A DNA stretch of 17,998 bases from Cladosporium sp. IMV 00045 (taxonomy: Eukaryota > Ascomycota > Dothideomycetes > Cladosporiales > Cladosporiaceae), in contig MSJI02000385.1 in the NCBI GenBank assembly GCA_001931905.2, positions 1-17,998 of the forward strand, given 5' to 3'. Below, piece by piece: positions 9,390 through 17,667 of this stretch. Every line of letters begins with the position of its first letter. The first letter of the stretch is position 1. The notes beneath the pieces were generated by a model, which saw nothing but the letters and a program-made list of their open reading frames with translations, was not told the origin of the DNA and made no database searches. The translations under genes were made by a program, and so were the position numbers.

Positions 9390-9884
9390 ATTGGTGAATT
9401 GGGTTGAGGGTGTTCTTTAAAGATGTTCTCGAAACAGCGACGATGGAATGCAGGCATTTGATGCGGACGAATTATCGTTGGTGAAGATTTGAGTGTTCGT
9501 AGGGTTAGGGTTGGGGTTGAGACTCTAGGTCTTCATCAGTCACTAGTACCTGGCAGACCTCACATTGACACGATTCTGGTAAAGCTCGCTGGCCATGACC
9601 TTGCTGTCATTGACAGGTTCGTAGAGCGTGGATGTCGTTCACCTAAATACCCCGCCGTTCTTCGCCAATGAATGTACCATCATGAATAGACTTTGCAGAT
9701 CACAACCGACGTCGATTCTTAGAGATCACAAAGATGAGTCAACATCTCATTGGTACATGTAACTTTCAAAGACCGAATGTGTTTATTATCATACAAGTGT
9801 GAGGTTCGACAGCTGTAATTTGTACATTTGATTTTAATCGACACCGAAACCATCTGCTGCCCACCAGATACCCCATCGATCGAA
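9390..9884. other. Intergenic region with telomere-like motif
   Basis: About 495 bp that includes the 3' end of the GPI-type gene and the promoter of the reductase gene. It contains telomere-like copy 2 (9499-9519). The only open frame of any length (9489-9671) has no domain and is not credible as a gene. Confidence 0.5.
9499..9519 (+). repeat. Telomere-like motif, copy 2 (G-rich strand)
   Basis: It contains GGGTTAGGGTTGGGG and is the exact 21-bp reverse complement of 4871-4891, including the variant TTGGGG unit. It lies 110 bp after the GPI-type gene's stop codon and about 366 bp before the reductase start codon. Confidence 0.75.
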
Positions 9885-10784
9885 ATGTCGTCTACAAGCC
9901 AGAAGATCGGTCTGCTAGGACTTGGGTCGATGGGAGCAGCCCTTGCTCATGTCTACCTCAAAGCAGACTTCGAAGTGACCGCCTGGAACAGGACGCAAGA
10001 CCGCAAAGAAATCACAGATGTCGCAGATGCCGGGGCTACAGTGTCAGACTCGGTGGAGTCCATGCCCTCGTCTGCTCCTATTATCATCATTTGCATGTTG
10101 AATTACGATATCACACACGCGATCTTGAAACCTGTCCAGCCCGAGTCTCTCACCCACAAGATCATAATCAACCTGACCAATGGCACCCCCAAAGAGGCTT
10201 GCAATATGTCGGTCTGGATTAAACAGCGGAGCGTATCGACATATATTGATGGCGGCATCATGGCAACACCACCCCTAGTCGGCACAGACCAGTCTTTCGT
10301 TTTCTACAGTGGAGAGAAGCAGACGGAAATCGACAAGCTTCACAACTTCCTCCTACCCCTGGGACGGATCGATTACGTTGGCGAAGACCCCGGGGCTGCT
10401 GCTCTGCACGACCTCGCTTTGCTTGCTGGAATGTACGGGATGCAAGCGGGAGCGATGACTGCTATGGCGATGTTGAACAAAGCCGAAGGAGGGGGTCGGG
10501 CACTTTCGTCAACAGTTGAAGAGAATCTGATTCCCTGGCTGCAAGCGCTCCTTCCATCTCTCACCGGTCTGGCAAGGAGCGTGGAGGACGAGGATTTCGA
10601 AGCGCACGGCCATACCAATGCGATGAAGTTCTCCAGTCTTCCCAACGTGATGCGGACTTGTGAAGATGAAGGCGTTGATCCAGGTGCTGTGCGGTTCTTG
10701 ACAAAAGCTGTAGGTGACACTGTTGAGGAAAATGGTGGAGATAAGGGGTTGGCGCTGGTTCTGCAACGGTTTTTGAAACATTGA
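9885..10784 (+). CDS. NADP-dependent imine reductase / reductive aminase-like protein
   Basis: A single exon of 299 aa. The ATG at 9885 (context cgaaATGt) directly precedes the Rossmann fold; the longer frame upstream has no ATG. The N-terminal dinucleotide motif is IGLLGLGSMG (residues 8-17), with Asn35-Arg36 after the second strand (AWNRT), as in NADP-preferring beta-hydroxyacid dehydrogenase relatives. The substrate loop is INLTNGTP. Where hydroxyisobutyrate dehydrogenases have a catalytic Lys, this protein has Asp176 (AALHDLALL) followed eight residues on by Tyr184 (GMYGM). An Asp/Tyr pair at this spacing is characteristic of fungal imine reductases/reductive aminases, which reduce imines formed from a carbonyl and an amine. 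The native substrate is unknown. It is convergent with the GH131 gene, 65 bp apart. Confidence 0.87.
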   Translation: MSSTSQKIGLLGLGSMGAALAHVYLKADFEVTAWNRTQDRKEITDVADAGATVSDSVESMPSSAPIIIICMLNYDITHAILKPVQPESLTHKIIINLTNGTPKEACNMSVWIKQRSVSTYIDGGIMATPPLVGTDQSFVFYSGEKQTEIDKLHNFLLPLGRIDYVGEDPGAAALHDLALLAGMYGMQAGAMTAMAMLNKAEGGGRALSSTVEENLIPWLQALLPSLTGLARSVEDEDFEAHGHTNAMKFSSLPNVMRTCEDEGVDPGAVRFLTKAVGDTVEENGGDKGLALVLQRFLKH

Positions 10785-10849
10785 CATATCTTTGCGGTCA
10801 GAATGAATGGGAGTCATCGACTGCTTTGTCCTAACGTTGATCAGACGTG

Positions 10850-11764
10850 CTACAAGCTCTTGCTTTTAACGCCACGAGCTACGCTGATGCAGCCCTTGGC
10901 ACTTTCTTCCTCGAATATGCCCCCGTAGGCCAACCCTTCATGGATCCCAGCGGGCTGAAAACCCTCTCTGGTAATATCAATTCCAGGTGGGCCAATGGGC
11001 TTCTTCAAGACGCCTAAATGATACTGTCCGAGATTGGAGAGATCATTGGCGATGAACTTCGTCTTGCGAGCGAGCGGAGCACTACCCTTCGAATAGAAAA
11101 TTTCTACCTGATTGTTTTCGTAATCCAACACCAATCCGAAGTTGTGCCAGACGCCCTCGGTGAAAGACGTCTTCCAAAGTGTCTGCTGAAGGCTGGAGGC
11201 GCTGGTGCCGAGCAGGAACAAGGTCTTCGCTTCCCGTGGAGATAATTTGTTGCTTCCATATGGCGTTCCAGTACCAATTGTGAACTGATTGGCGGAATAG
11301 TCCTGGCTTTCGAGCCATACAAGTTGGTATTCGTGACTGTAGTTCAGCGGTCGAGAATGGTCGGCCTTAAAACTCCAGTGGAGAGTTTTGATTCCAGTGA
11401 CGCTGTCTGTTGCGTTCAATGGTTGAGGAAGTAGCTCTGCACGCCTGAAACCTATCTGTCGATTGTCTGGAGAAGGTGTGAAGATAGAACGGTCGTTGAT
11501 GGTGACTTCGACCGCCTTGGTCGAGCTGTTGTCAAATAGAGACTGAGGGTTCTTGGGGAAACGAAGAGCGTCTGTCCATGTTAAATTTGCGCCGAGGACG
11601 TAGGACGGATCGTATGGCAGGTCGCCATTGGCGAAAGAGGTTCCAGTAGCGGGTTTTGGAACACGTCCATCGAAGACGATGGGGCAGGATATGTCACTGC
11701 GCTTTGTAGGGTGTCCGAAGACGTTCGCCAATAAGGCAGCACTTGCGAAGAGTAGCCAGTGCAT
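10850..11764 (-). CDS. Secreted glycoside hydrolase family 131 beta-glucanase
   Basis: A single uninterrupted exon of 304 aa. The start at 11764 gives a signal peptide (MHWLLFASAALLANVFG) followed by a Kex2-type site (TKR, 20-22). The mature chain begins SDISCPIVFDGRVP, the usual GH131 opening. Other GH131 landmarks are YVLGANLTWTDALRFP, EVTINDRSIF, GFRRAELLP, VTGIKTLHWSF, RPLNYSHEYQLV, EGVWHNFGLVLDY and GQYHLGVLKKP. GH131 enzymes are fungal, secreted and act on beta-1,3-, 1,6- and 1,4-glucans, so plant cell wall or fungal glucan breakdown is likely. Cys27 and Cys292 are positioned to tie the two ends of the jelly-roll together. Length matches a stand-alone catalytic domain without a carbohydrate-binding module. 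Confidence 0.9.
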   Translation of the reverse strand: MHWLLFASAALLANVFGHPTKRSDISCPIVFDGRVPKPATGTSFANGDLPYDPSYVLGANLTWTDALRFPKNPQSLFDNSSTKAVEVTINDRSIFTPSPDNRQIGFRRAELLPQPLNATDSVTGIKTLHWSFKADHSRPLNYSHEYQLVWLESQDYSANQFTIGTGTPYGSNKLSPREAKTLFLLGTSASSLQQTLWKTSFTEGVWHNFGLVLDYENNQVEIFYSKGSAPLARKTKFIANDLSNLGQYHLGVLKKPIGPPGIDITREGFQPAGIHEGLAYGGIFEEESAKGCISVARGVKSKSL

Positions 11765-12256
11765 GTTTGGAGTCCAATCAGCGAGGAATCAGAGAAGGGG
11801 AAATGAAGAAGAAGAGAAAGAAAGTAAGAAAGGCAGATGTATTCAACGTGCCTTATGTGCCGCATTTACGATACCTCCTTTGGAACGGAGCCACCTGCTC
11901 CATTCAAGCCGTGTGGCGCTGGCATTGAAGTGCTGTGTCTTTGCTCTCGACGACCACATACTCCGGAACATCAGCCAATGAGGCCGGTGTGATTTATCAT
12001 GACGAGCCGCGTCCCTGGATGCAGTTCTGATCTTCCAGCAATCGGTATGGACAGGAGCCAGGACGCTGTCCGAAGCGGTCGGCCCAGCAGAGAGATGTGC
12101 AGCCAGCAGCAGCTACAGATCGAGCGGTGCTTCACGTTGGTACATACACTCCATTTGGCAAGGTTTGCTGTGCTTGTAGTATGAATGAAACGTGGGTGAT
12201 AGTATCGTGTTCGAGGAGATCTGGAAGATGGAAGCAGGAGATGTGCTTCACTAAGC

Positions 12257-12271
12257 TTAACCCTAACCCTA
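12257..12271 (-). repeat. Telomere-like motif, copy 3 (telobox)
   Basis: TTAACCCTAACCCTA contains two CCCTAA-type units, about 175 bp upstream of the Par32-like start codon. Unlike the other two it lacks the variant CCCCAA unit. It could be a promoter telobox or a small interstitial telomere remnant. Confidence 0.6.
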
Positions 12272-12294
12272 GCAAGGGGAGAGTTGCGTCATAG

Positions 12295-12312
12295 AGATAA
12301 GCGACCGATAAG
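12295..12312 (+). promoter_or_regulatory. Paired GATA-factor sites
   Basis: AGATAAG (12295-12301) and CGATAAG (12306-12312) are two HGATAR sites in the same orientation, 11 bp apart, about 135 bp upstream of the Par32-like gene. GATA factors such as AreA use clustered HGATAR sites for nitrogen control. Since yeast Par32 acts on ammonium transport, the placement is suggestive but unproven. Confidence 0.45.
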
Positions 12313-12443
12313 AGGTGGAGGGACACTTTGAAAGATACATGCATGAGGATAATGTACCTTTTCAACCACTTTTACGCACAAGTTTCTTCGATTTGCCTTC
12401 TCTCCGACTCTTCTAGGGAATATTTCATAGAACCAGAATCACA

Positions 12444-12977
12444 ATGCCTCCTTACGGTCGCGGCGGAGCAGGAAATTACGAGCAGGTGCAGCGCGAAAAC
12501 GAAAAGATATCTCACGACCTCGAGTCCAATCAGTCTGCCGCCGACAACGCAAACAACAGCTTCCTGCCACCCGACATCGCTGAGAAAGGCGAACCTCAAT
12601 ACGCACACACCGGACGCGGCGGTGCAGGCAACTACTACAGCCCTCAAGACTTGACCCAGACGGGCAACTTCGCCGGCGCGCAAACCAGTCACATTCTCGG
12701 CGACGGCACGCCTGCACCAGCCGACGATGCGAGGCCTGCAGCTGCACCAGCAGTTGGCGGTATGGGATCTGCTGTTGGAGGAGTGACGCCAAAGACAGGC
12801 CGAGGCGGCGCTGGAAATTTTGATTTTGGCATCAATGAAGCTGAGCGGAAGGCCGCGAGGGAACACGAGCAGGCCGATCACAAGCAGCAGCAGCTGAGAG
12901 ACGATGTTGAGAAAGGCGTGAAAGATCAGCTTGCCTTTCCCTCCAAGGCCAGGCTGCCCGGTGCAGAGCCTTATTGA
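12444..12977 (+). CDS. DUF3602 / Par32-like protein with GRGGAGN repeats
   Basis: A single exon of 177 aa starting at 12444 (good context cacaATGc). Three copies of the GRGGAGN(Y/F) motif stand at residues 5-12, 57-64 and 119-126, separated by polar, probably disordered spacers. The C-terminal third (about 130-165) is a charged helix rich in Glu, Lys and Gln. This repeat is the mark of DUF3602, the family that includes yeast Par32, a phosphoprotein downstream of TORC1/Npr1 that inhibits ammonium transporters. No signal peptide or membrane segment is present, so the protein is probably cytosolic. The upstream GATA pair would fit nitrogen control. The family call is firm; a Par32-like role is inference. 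Confidence 0.85.
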   Translation: MPPYGRGGAGNYEQVQRENEKISHDLESNQSAADNANNSFLPPDIAEKGEPQYAHTGRGGAGNYYSPQDLTQTGNFAGAQTSHILGDGTPAPADDARPAAAPAVGGMGSAVGGVTPKTGRGGAGNFDFGINEAERKAAREHEQADHKQQQLRDDVEKGVKDQLAFPSKARLPGAEPY

Positions 12978-13802
12978 TAACCACGATACCTCAACGAATG
13001 CATGAAAGATAAGACGACTTCCACGAGATGCCAAGAGTGCACAACGTAGCTTCGTGCTTGTCACCTAAGCGCCGGATCACTGACGAGCAATGCTTTGTTC
13101 GAGCAGATAATGCTTCCTTCGTGACCGACCATATGCTTGCTCTGATCAGAAGACATGTTCCTACGTCTTTCTGGCAGTTCATGGCTCCTTCTCACGGTTT
13201 ACCAGTGCAACATCTTTGCAGATTTGCTCCCCTTTATAAGCCATCGAGTCACGCATCATCTTCGAAGCATACGACCCTGAAGTGTAGAATGGCTCGTAGG
13301 TAGAATACCTAACCGACATGCATGTCATGCAGGACCTCACGCAAGGCAGGCGCCCGTTGTCAAAGCAGCGAACCGTAAGGTACCCAAATGTTGCATGCAC
13401 GACTGCACATGGCCTGCTGTGTTACCATCAACATCGCGCTTGTTACGCAGTCTCGCCCGCAGGACTTGCATGCGCAAACAACAGAGCGTGATTTCTCCCG
13501 GTGGAAGCTGGCTTCTCTATGGTCTTACTGCCGCATGGAGATGCTCAAGTGACTGCAGGAGCACTCTGCTTGCATCACGGCAAGGGACACTGTTGCCAAT
13601 GCGTCCTTCAATTATCGTAGAGAGTTGCTGCTGTACTGAATTGATGGCGTGGTATAAAACGACCAGTGCCTTTTCGCACGCTCAGTCTTGCGAAACAACA
13701 ACCTACCATCAGCCTCATCAGATCCTCTCAAGCACCCCCTCAGAGATCGTTCGGCGACAAGAACTCACAAATCTTTGCAACACCACACGATCATTCATCA
13801 AA
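12978..13802. other. Intergenic region upstream of the eight-Cys protein gene
   Basis: About 825 bp with no credible gene. The right end contains a TATA box (13653-13659) and a leader rich in CAA/CAT for the small secreted protein gene. The open frame that continues upstream of 13803 has no signal-peptide start and is not believed to be coding. Confidence 0.5.
13653..13659 (+). promoter_or_regulatory. TATA box of the small secreted eight-Cys protein gene
   Basis: A perfect TATAAAA lies about 145 nt upstream of the start codon at 13803. With a start site 30 nt downstream, the leader would be about 115 nt. This supports ATG 13803 over the longer open frame that begins near 13395. Confidence 0.6.
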
Positions 13803-14158
13803 ATGCGTCTCACAGTCACCCTCCTTGCACTCTTCACCAGCGTCCTAGCCGTACCTGCTCCGATACCTGGTGCTCACGCAATCGCCGATACCGACAACCA
13901 CAAGGTCTCGCTTCCAGAGACTGGCGATGCCAACCCTCTCAGCATCCGCCAAGAGATGCAATGTGATTGGGACGGCTTCTGCGCCGACGCTTTCCAGAAA
14001 TGCGTGCAGACCTGTGACTCTCTGGCTGACTCTGACTGGCGAGTTCAATTCGTTCGTTTGGATGCATTGCTTGCAAATGCTAACAATAATGCAGTTTCCA
14101 TGTCGTCTCCAGTCCGTCCTGTGAGGGCTGCATTGTCGCTATCGCTGGCTGTTCTTGA
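13803..14158 (+). CDS. Small secreted cysteine-rich protein (effector-like), GC-AG intron
   Basis: Two exons, 13803-14038 and 14095-14158, encoding 99 aa. The ATG at 13803 (catcaaaATGc) opens a clear signal peptide (MRLTVTLLALFTSVLA), then a pro-region to about residue 49 (LSIR before QEMQC). The mature part of about 50 residues has eight cysteines at 54, 60, 67, 71, 79, 88, 91 and 98. The intron ends in a textbook GCTAAC..ATGCAG, but the donor that restores the Cys-rich frame is GCGAGT at 14039, a GC rather than GT donor. GT donors nearby (14004, 14014, 14043, 14052, 14056) lead to frames with few or no further cysteines. Unspliced reading also loses the pattern. No family is recognised. Size, secretion signal and even Cys count suit an apoplastic effector or antimicrobial-type peptide; function is unknown. 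Confidence 0.72.
14039..14094 (+). other. GC-AG intron
   Basis: A 56-nt intron with donor GCGAGT, branch site GCTAAC (near 14079-14084) and acceptor GCAG. It is chosen because it alone joins exon 1 to the exon 2 frame with four more cysteines (CFHVVSSPSCEGC and AGC near the end). Confidence 0.6.
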
Positions 14159-15123
14159 ACGGAACGCTCCTAGAACCAGTTCTCTTTGATGGTGGTCGGC
14201 TCAGACTCTGCGAGAAGACGTTGATGTTGGATGTTGTTTTCTCTCCTGGAGGTCAGGACGGTGCTCTCGGTTTGGGATTGTTGGCAGACCTTGCGATGCT
14301 GCTGTTTGATAGATCGCATGTATTTGACATACAATCAGTCCTGTGCGGTGCTAAAGATCGCATTGGAGACCATGACAATTCTGGCATTTGTTGTTTTCCA
14401 AGACCGCCATCACGGCAATCTGGCAGAATGTGACATGACAAGCGAGAGAAACTCATGCGGCCCTAAAGAGAAACATGGAAGTTCGCGAGTACGCACCCGT
14501 GAACCCGAGGTGATCGACAACTAAATCCAACAAATTCCCCCTAGGTCGCGGAAGGCGAAATGAATGGGCCCTGTGAAGCTTGATGGCGGGATGACGAGCG
14601 ACGTGGGGACAGCTGACAACCTGATGTGAACCAAAGTGGGTTCGAATCCAACCTTGCGAGACAACCTCCCCGAGTCCCAATCCTTGTTTATCAAGTTGTT
14701 GCGAAGCTTAATCCAGTAGTGCTGAACGTCACTATTGTGTCTGTTGTCTCTCGTCTTTCTCGTCAAGTATATTCAACTCTCCTTCACTGGCTGAGGTGCC
14801 ATACACGAATAAACACATCCATTCCGCGGAGCGAATTCCAAATCCTAAACCACGACTTCACAACACTTACATCATTCCGGATTTGGACGGAAGCGATTGT
14901 TTCAGGAGTACGTTCACTACACCGACTTCGTGTAGTACAGTCGAGCTGGATACAGCATTGTGCCTTCCAGAGTACCCATCATTGACAGCGTGAGACACAT
15001 TGCCTTCGACCAGCAGTGCTACCATTAACGAAACCGGCACTGGTCCACTACAATAACCCTTGAGGATACTACCTCCTACCGTGAACGACCTCGACGGTCA
15101 CGCCACAACCCCGTCACACGACC
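14159..15123. other. Intergenic region before the DUF3074 gene
   Basis: About 965 bp without a credible gene. It contains an isolated perfect match to the tRNA B-box (GGTTCGAATCC, 14639-14649) that does not fold into a whole tRNA. It also has a small 7-bp hairpin (ACTACAC/GTGTAGT, 14916-14936). The right end is the promoter and leader of the DUF3074 gene. Confidence 0.5.
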
Positions 15124-17046
15124 ATGGCTGAACTACACGAAGCCCTCAAAGCACTCTCGCCCACAGACTGGGACGATGTGCCCGTCGACGATCTCAAACC
15201 CTACATGACCGAGTTGCTCACCGCCGGCGAGCTGATATGCAACTCCGTCCCACCTCCCTCCGAAGGCACGGCGTTCCACCAGGCGAAACCGCATTACGAC
15301 GAACCGAACCGCGCAAAATCACACAAAGATGTTTACCCCTCATTGGCACGTTCGTTTCCCCCCGGCAAAGAGCACGAGAGCCTACAGAAGAATTGGGGAA
15401 AGGCGATGAAGTTCTCCGCGAAAGAAAACCCACTGAACATTGCGGTGTACAAGATGGCGGGACATGACAGGCACGGCGCGTGGTTTGCGAGGAGAAGTGT
15501 GCACGAGGGCATGGGCTTTGCCAAGTTTAAGAATGCGATGAAGAGGGAGTTTGCGGAGAGCCTTGCTGTTGAGGGCCCCCCTGGCAGTGGGAGTATCAGA
15601 GGTATTGGCGCGGATACCAGACTGGAGAGGAAGGAAGTGGAAGGCTTGGGAGCACTGGAGGTCTACCAACTTAGCGCTCAGTTCCCCGGCCCGACAACAC
15701 CCAGAGAGTTCATTCCATTAATCCTCACGAGCGACTGCTCACTGACGGACATGAGCGCCGCCACGCTCAGTGATGGCAAGACACACATCCCCCGGAGCCA
15801 CATGATCCTCTCCAGGCCAGTCACGCATCCGGATGCGCCGGAAAGGCAAGGATACATACTAGGAAAGTACGAGTCTGTTGAGCTGATCAGAGAAATCCCA
15901 CTCTCACAAGCCAAAGAAGGCGGAGACAGCGTCGAAGACACATCGGAGCTGAATCCTGTTGAGTGGATTATGATCACCCGCTCTGATCCCGGCGGCGGAA
16001 TTCCTCGCTTCATGGTAGACCGAGGAACGCCTTCTGCAATGCTGGGCGACGTGCACAAGTGGCTCGACTGGGCTACCAATTTCGATGAGGATACAGAGGT
16101 CGGGACGCAACCTCCAGAGAAAATCGCCCCTGCAGCACAAGAAGCCGCAGCAGCGTCTGCTGATGGGAGTGGTGAGACCGACGGCCCTACACCCGCGTCA
16201 CCTGATGCCAGGAAGAGGGCTTCAACAGTACCCGCCGCGCCGGCACAGGTACAAGCACAGCAAGAAGGCGTTGTCTCACACCTAACCCAGGCGTTGGAAG
16301 CAGGAATCGACGCTTACGCCCCGACCATGGTATCATCATACATGCACAACCGTACAGACAGCAACGCGGCACTCGCCGAAGACTCTGACTCCTCCGACAG
16401 CTCGTCTGTTGCGTCTTTCATGAGTGCGGAAGAAATGCGTCGCCTGTCAACCGCAGAGGCTCTTCCGGACAAATCAGAAAGCCCAGCCGCCTCTTCTCAA
16501 ATCTCACTCACGTCGCTTGATACTGCCAAGAAGGATGCCAGTCACCACGACAAAGAAGTACAGAAGATCGCCAAGCAGCGGGAGAAGCTCGACCGTAAAC
16601 TGGCAAAGAAGCGCGAAGAAGAGGAAGCTCGTCTGCAGAAGATGAAAGAATCGGAAAGCGGAGAGCGGGAGAAGGCAAAGGAAAGGCACGATCGTGAAGT
16701 GAAGAAGTCGGAAGAGCGACACCGACGGGAGCTGGAGAAATTGGAGGCGAAGAAGGAGAAAGAAGCCCAAAAGGCGGCGCAGAAGAAGCAGAAACGCGAT
16801 GAGCGAGATGTCGTGATGCGAGTGACGAGGGAGAGGGACGAGTTTAGGAGCCAGAGCGAGCTGCTGAAACGTGAGGTGGAACTCCTCCACGAGCAGATCG
16901 GTGAGCTGCAAAGGGAGAACACCTCTATGGCCTCGAAGTTGGGCAAAGTAGGAGGTCAGGATGCATTGAGTGATGTAGCTGCAAAGGGAAGCAGCTCGGC
17001 AAGCATTGGAGGGAGAAGTCGAACAAGTACCAGGGGTGAGAAGTAA
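15124..17046 (+). CDS. DUF3074 START-like domain protein with C-terminal coiled coil
   Basis: A single exon of 640 aa, starting at ATG 15124 in a strong context (cgaccATGg). Residues about 85-320 form the DUF3074 domain, a fungal START-like fold; landmarks are WFARRSVHEGMGFAKFK, FPGPTTPREFIPLIL, RSHMILSRPVTHPDAP, GYILGKYESVELIREIP and WIMITRSDPGGGIPRFMVDRG. START-type folds bind lipids or other hydrophobic ligands in an internal cavity. A disordered Ser/Ala/Pro linker (about 325-465) follows, then a highly charged coiled coil of Lys, Glu and Arg (about 470-607, leucine heptads late: LLKREVELLHEQIGELQREN), and a Ser/Gly-rich tail. No signal peptide or membrane segment is seen. A lipid-sensing or adaptor role is inference; the domain call is firm. 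Confidence 0.85.
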   Translation: MAELHEALKALSPTDWDDVPVDDLKPYMTELLTAGELICNSVPPPSEGTAFHQAKPHYDEPNRAKSHKDVYPSLARSFPPGKEHESLQKNWGKAMKFSAKENPLNIAVYKMAGHDRHGAWFARRSVHEGMGFAKFKNAMKREFAESLAVEGPPGSGSIRGIGADTRLERKEVEGLGALEVYQLSAQFPGPTTPREFIPLILTSDCSLTDMSAATLSDGKTHIPRSHMILSRPVTHPDAPERQGYILGKYESVELIREIPLSQAKEGGDSVEDTSELNPVEWIMITRSDPGGGIPRFMVDRGTPSAMLGDVHKWLDWATNFDEDTEVGTQPPEKIAPAAQEAAAASADGSGETDGPTPASPDARKRASTVPAAPAQVQAQQEGVVSHLTQALEAGIDAYAPTMVSSYMHNRTDSNAALAEDSDSSDSSSVASFMSAEEMRRLSTAEALPDKSESPAASSQISLTSLDTAKKDASHHDKEVQKIAKQREKLDRKLAKKREEEEARLQKMKESESGEREKAKERHDREVKKSEERHRRELEKLEAKKEKEAQKAAQKKQKRDERDVVMRVTRERDEFRSQSELLKREVELLHEQIGELQRENTSMASKLGKVGGQDALSDVAAKGSSSASIGGRSRTSTRGEK

Positions 17047-17667
17047 GAACGGAGCCTTTACCAAATGAAGTATACGATGCAACGATTTGGTAGGCGATAA
17101 TAGGCATGCGAAGCGCAATCATGGGCATTTTTGCATCGGAAAGACATGAACATGAACATATATACCTTATGAACATGACCAGCATTGCAAGCTCCAGCGT
17201 TTCGTTCATGTATCAGCCGCCTCGAGACGAGCTCTTGAAGCAGGCCAGGCATGCAGCAGAAACATCAGGAGTGCATAGAAGTGAGATCTGCAGGCGAGCA
17301 ACGACGTCACCAACAAAACAAAAGTGGGATGGTTTGCTCGCATTCGGCCTCGTATAGTATACCCTGTCGCGATGCGATCGAACCTCCAGGTCGCTTTCTT
17401 TAGCAAACTTGTTCCCAAGTCAAGTCATCCTGTAGAGCCGAACCATGTGATTGCGTCGCAAACAACTGTTGACACTTGGCCCTCGTTCCCCCTCATCTTC
17501 CCTGCCATGCCATGGCGAGCGAGCGGTTTGATCGCAAGTTGGCAACGGCCTGGACAAAGCTTGTGACTAGTATCATCATACCATGTTTATGAACTCCCTA
17601 CATATCCACCACTTCTTTTGTACAACAAATACAGCGTGTGCTTGTTCTCTGCTTTGCACCAACAACC
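17047..17667. other. Intergenic region before the last gene
   Basis: About 620 bp with the 3' end of the DUF3074 gene and the promoter of the partial gene at 17668. It has an AT-richer patch with CATATATACC (about 17157-17166). No gene, RNA or repeat is supported. Confidence 0.5.

Larger units (their letters stand above)
11765..12443. other. Divergent promoter region, GH131 and Par32-like genes
   Basis: About 680 bp shared by two divergent genes. The left part is purine-rich next to the GH131 start. The right part carries a telomere-like motif (12257-12271) and two GATA sites (12295-12312). No gene is seen; the short open frames have no recognisable content. Confidence 0.55.

Noticed and set aside
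12372..13064. Long minus-strand open frame opposite the Par32-like gene
   Set aside because: It is a mirror frame of the GRGGAGN-repeat gene with Arg/Ser/Cys-rich nonsense sequence. The + strand product has a clear family signature.
13395..13802. N-terminal extension of the small secreted protein's frame
   Set aside because: It contains a TATA box at 13653 and has no conserved content. Starting at 13803 gives a clean signal peptide.
14540..14670. tRNA gene suggested by the GGTTCGAATCC T-loop
   Set aside because: No complementary 7-bp acceptor stem, no A-box at the right distance, and one mismatch in the T-stem. Kept only as a possible relic.
14916..14936. Hairpin ACTACAC/GTGTAGT with 7-nt loop
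   Set aside because: Seven base pairs with no T-run or conserved context. Short hairpins of this kind are common by chance and eukaryotic terminators do not use them.
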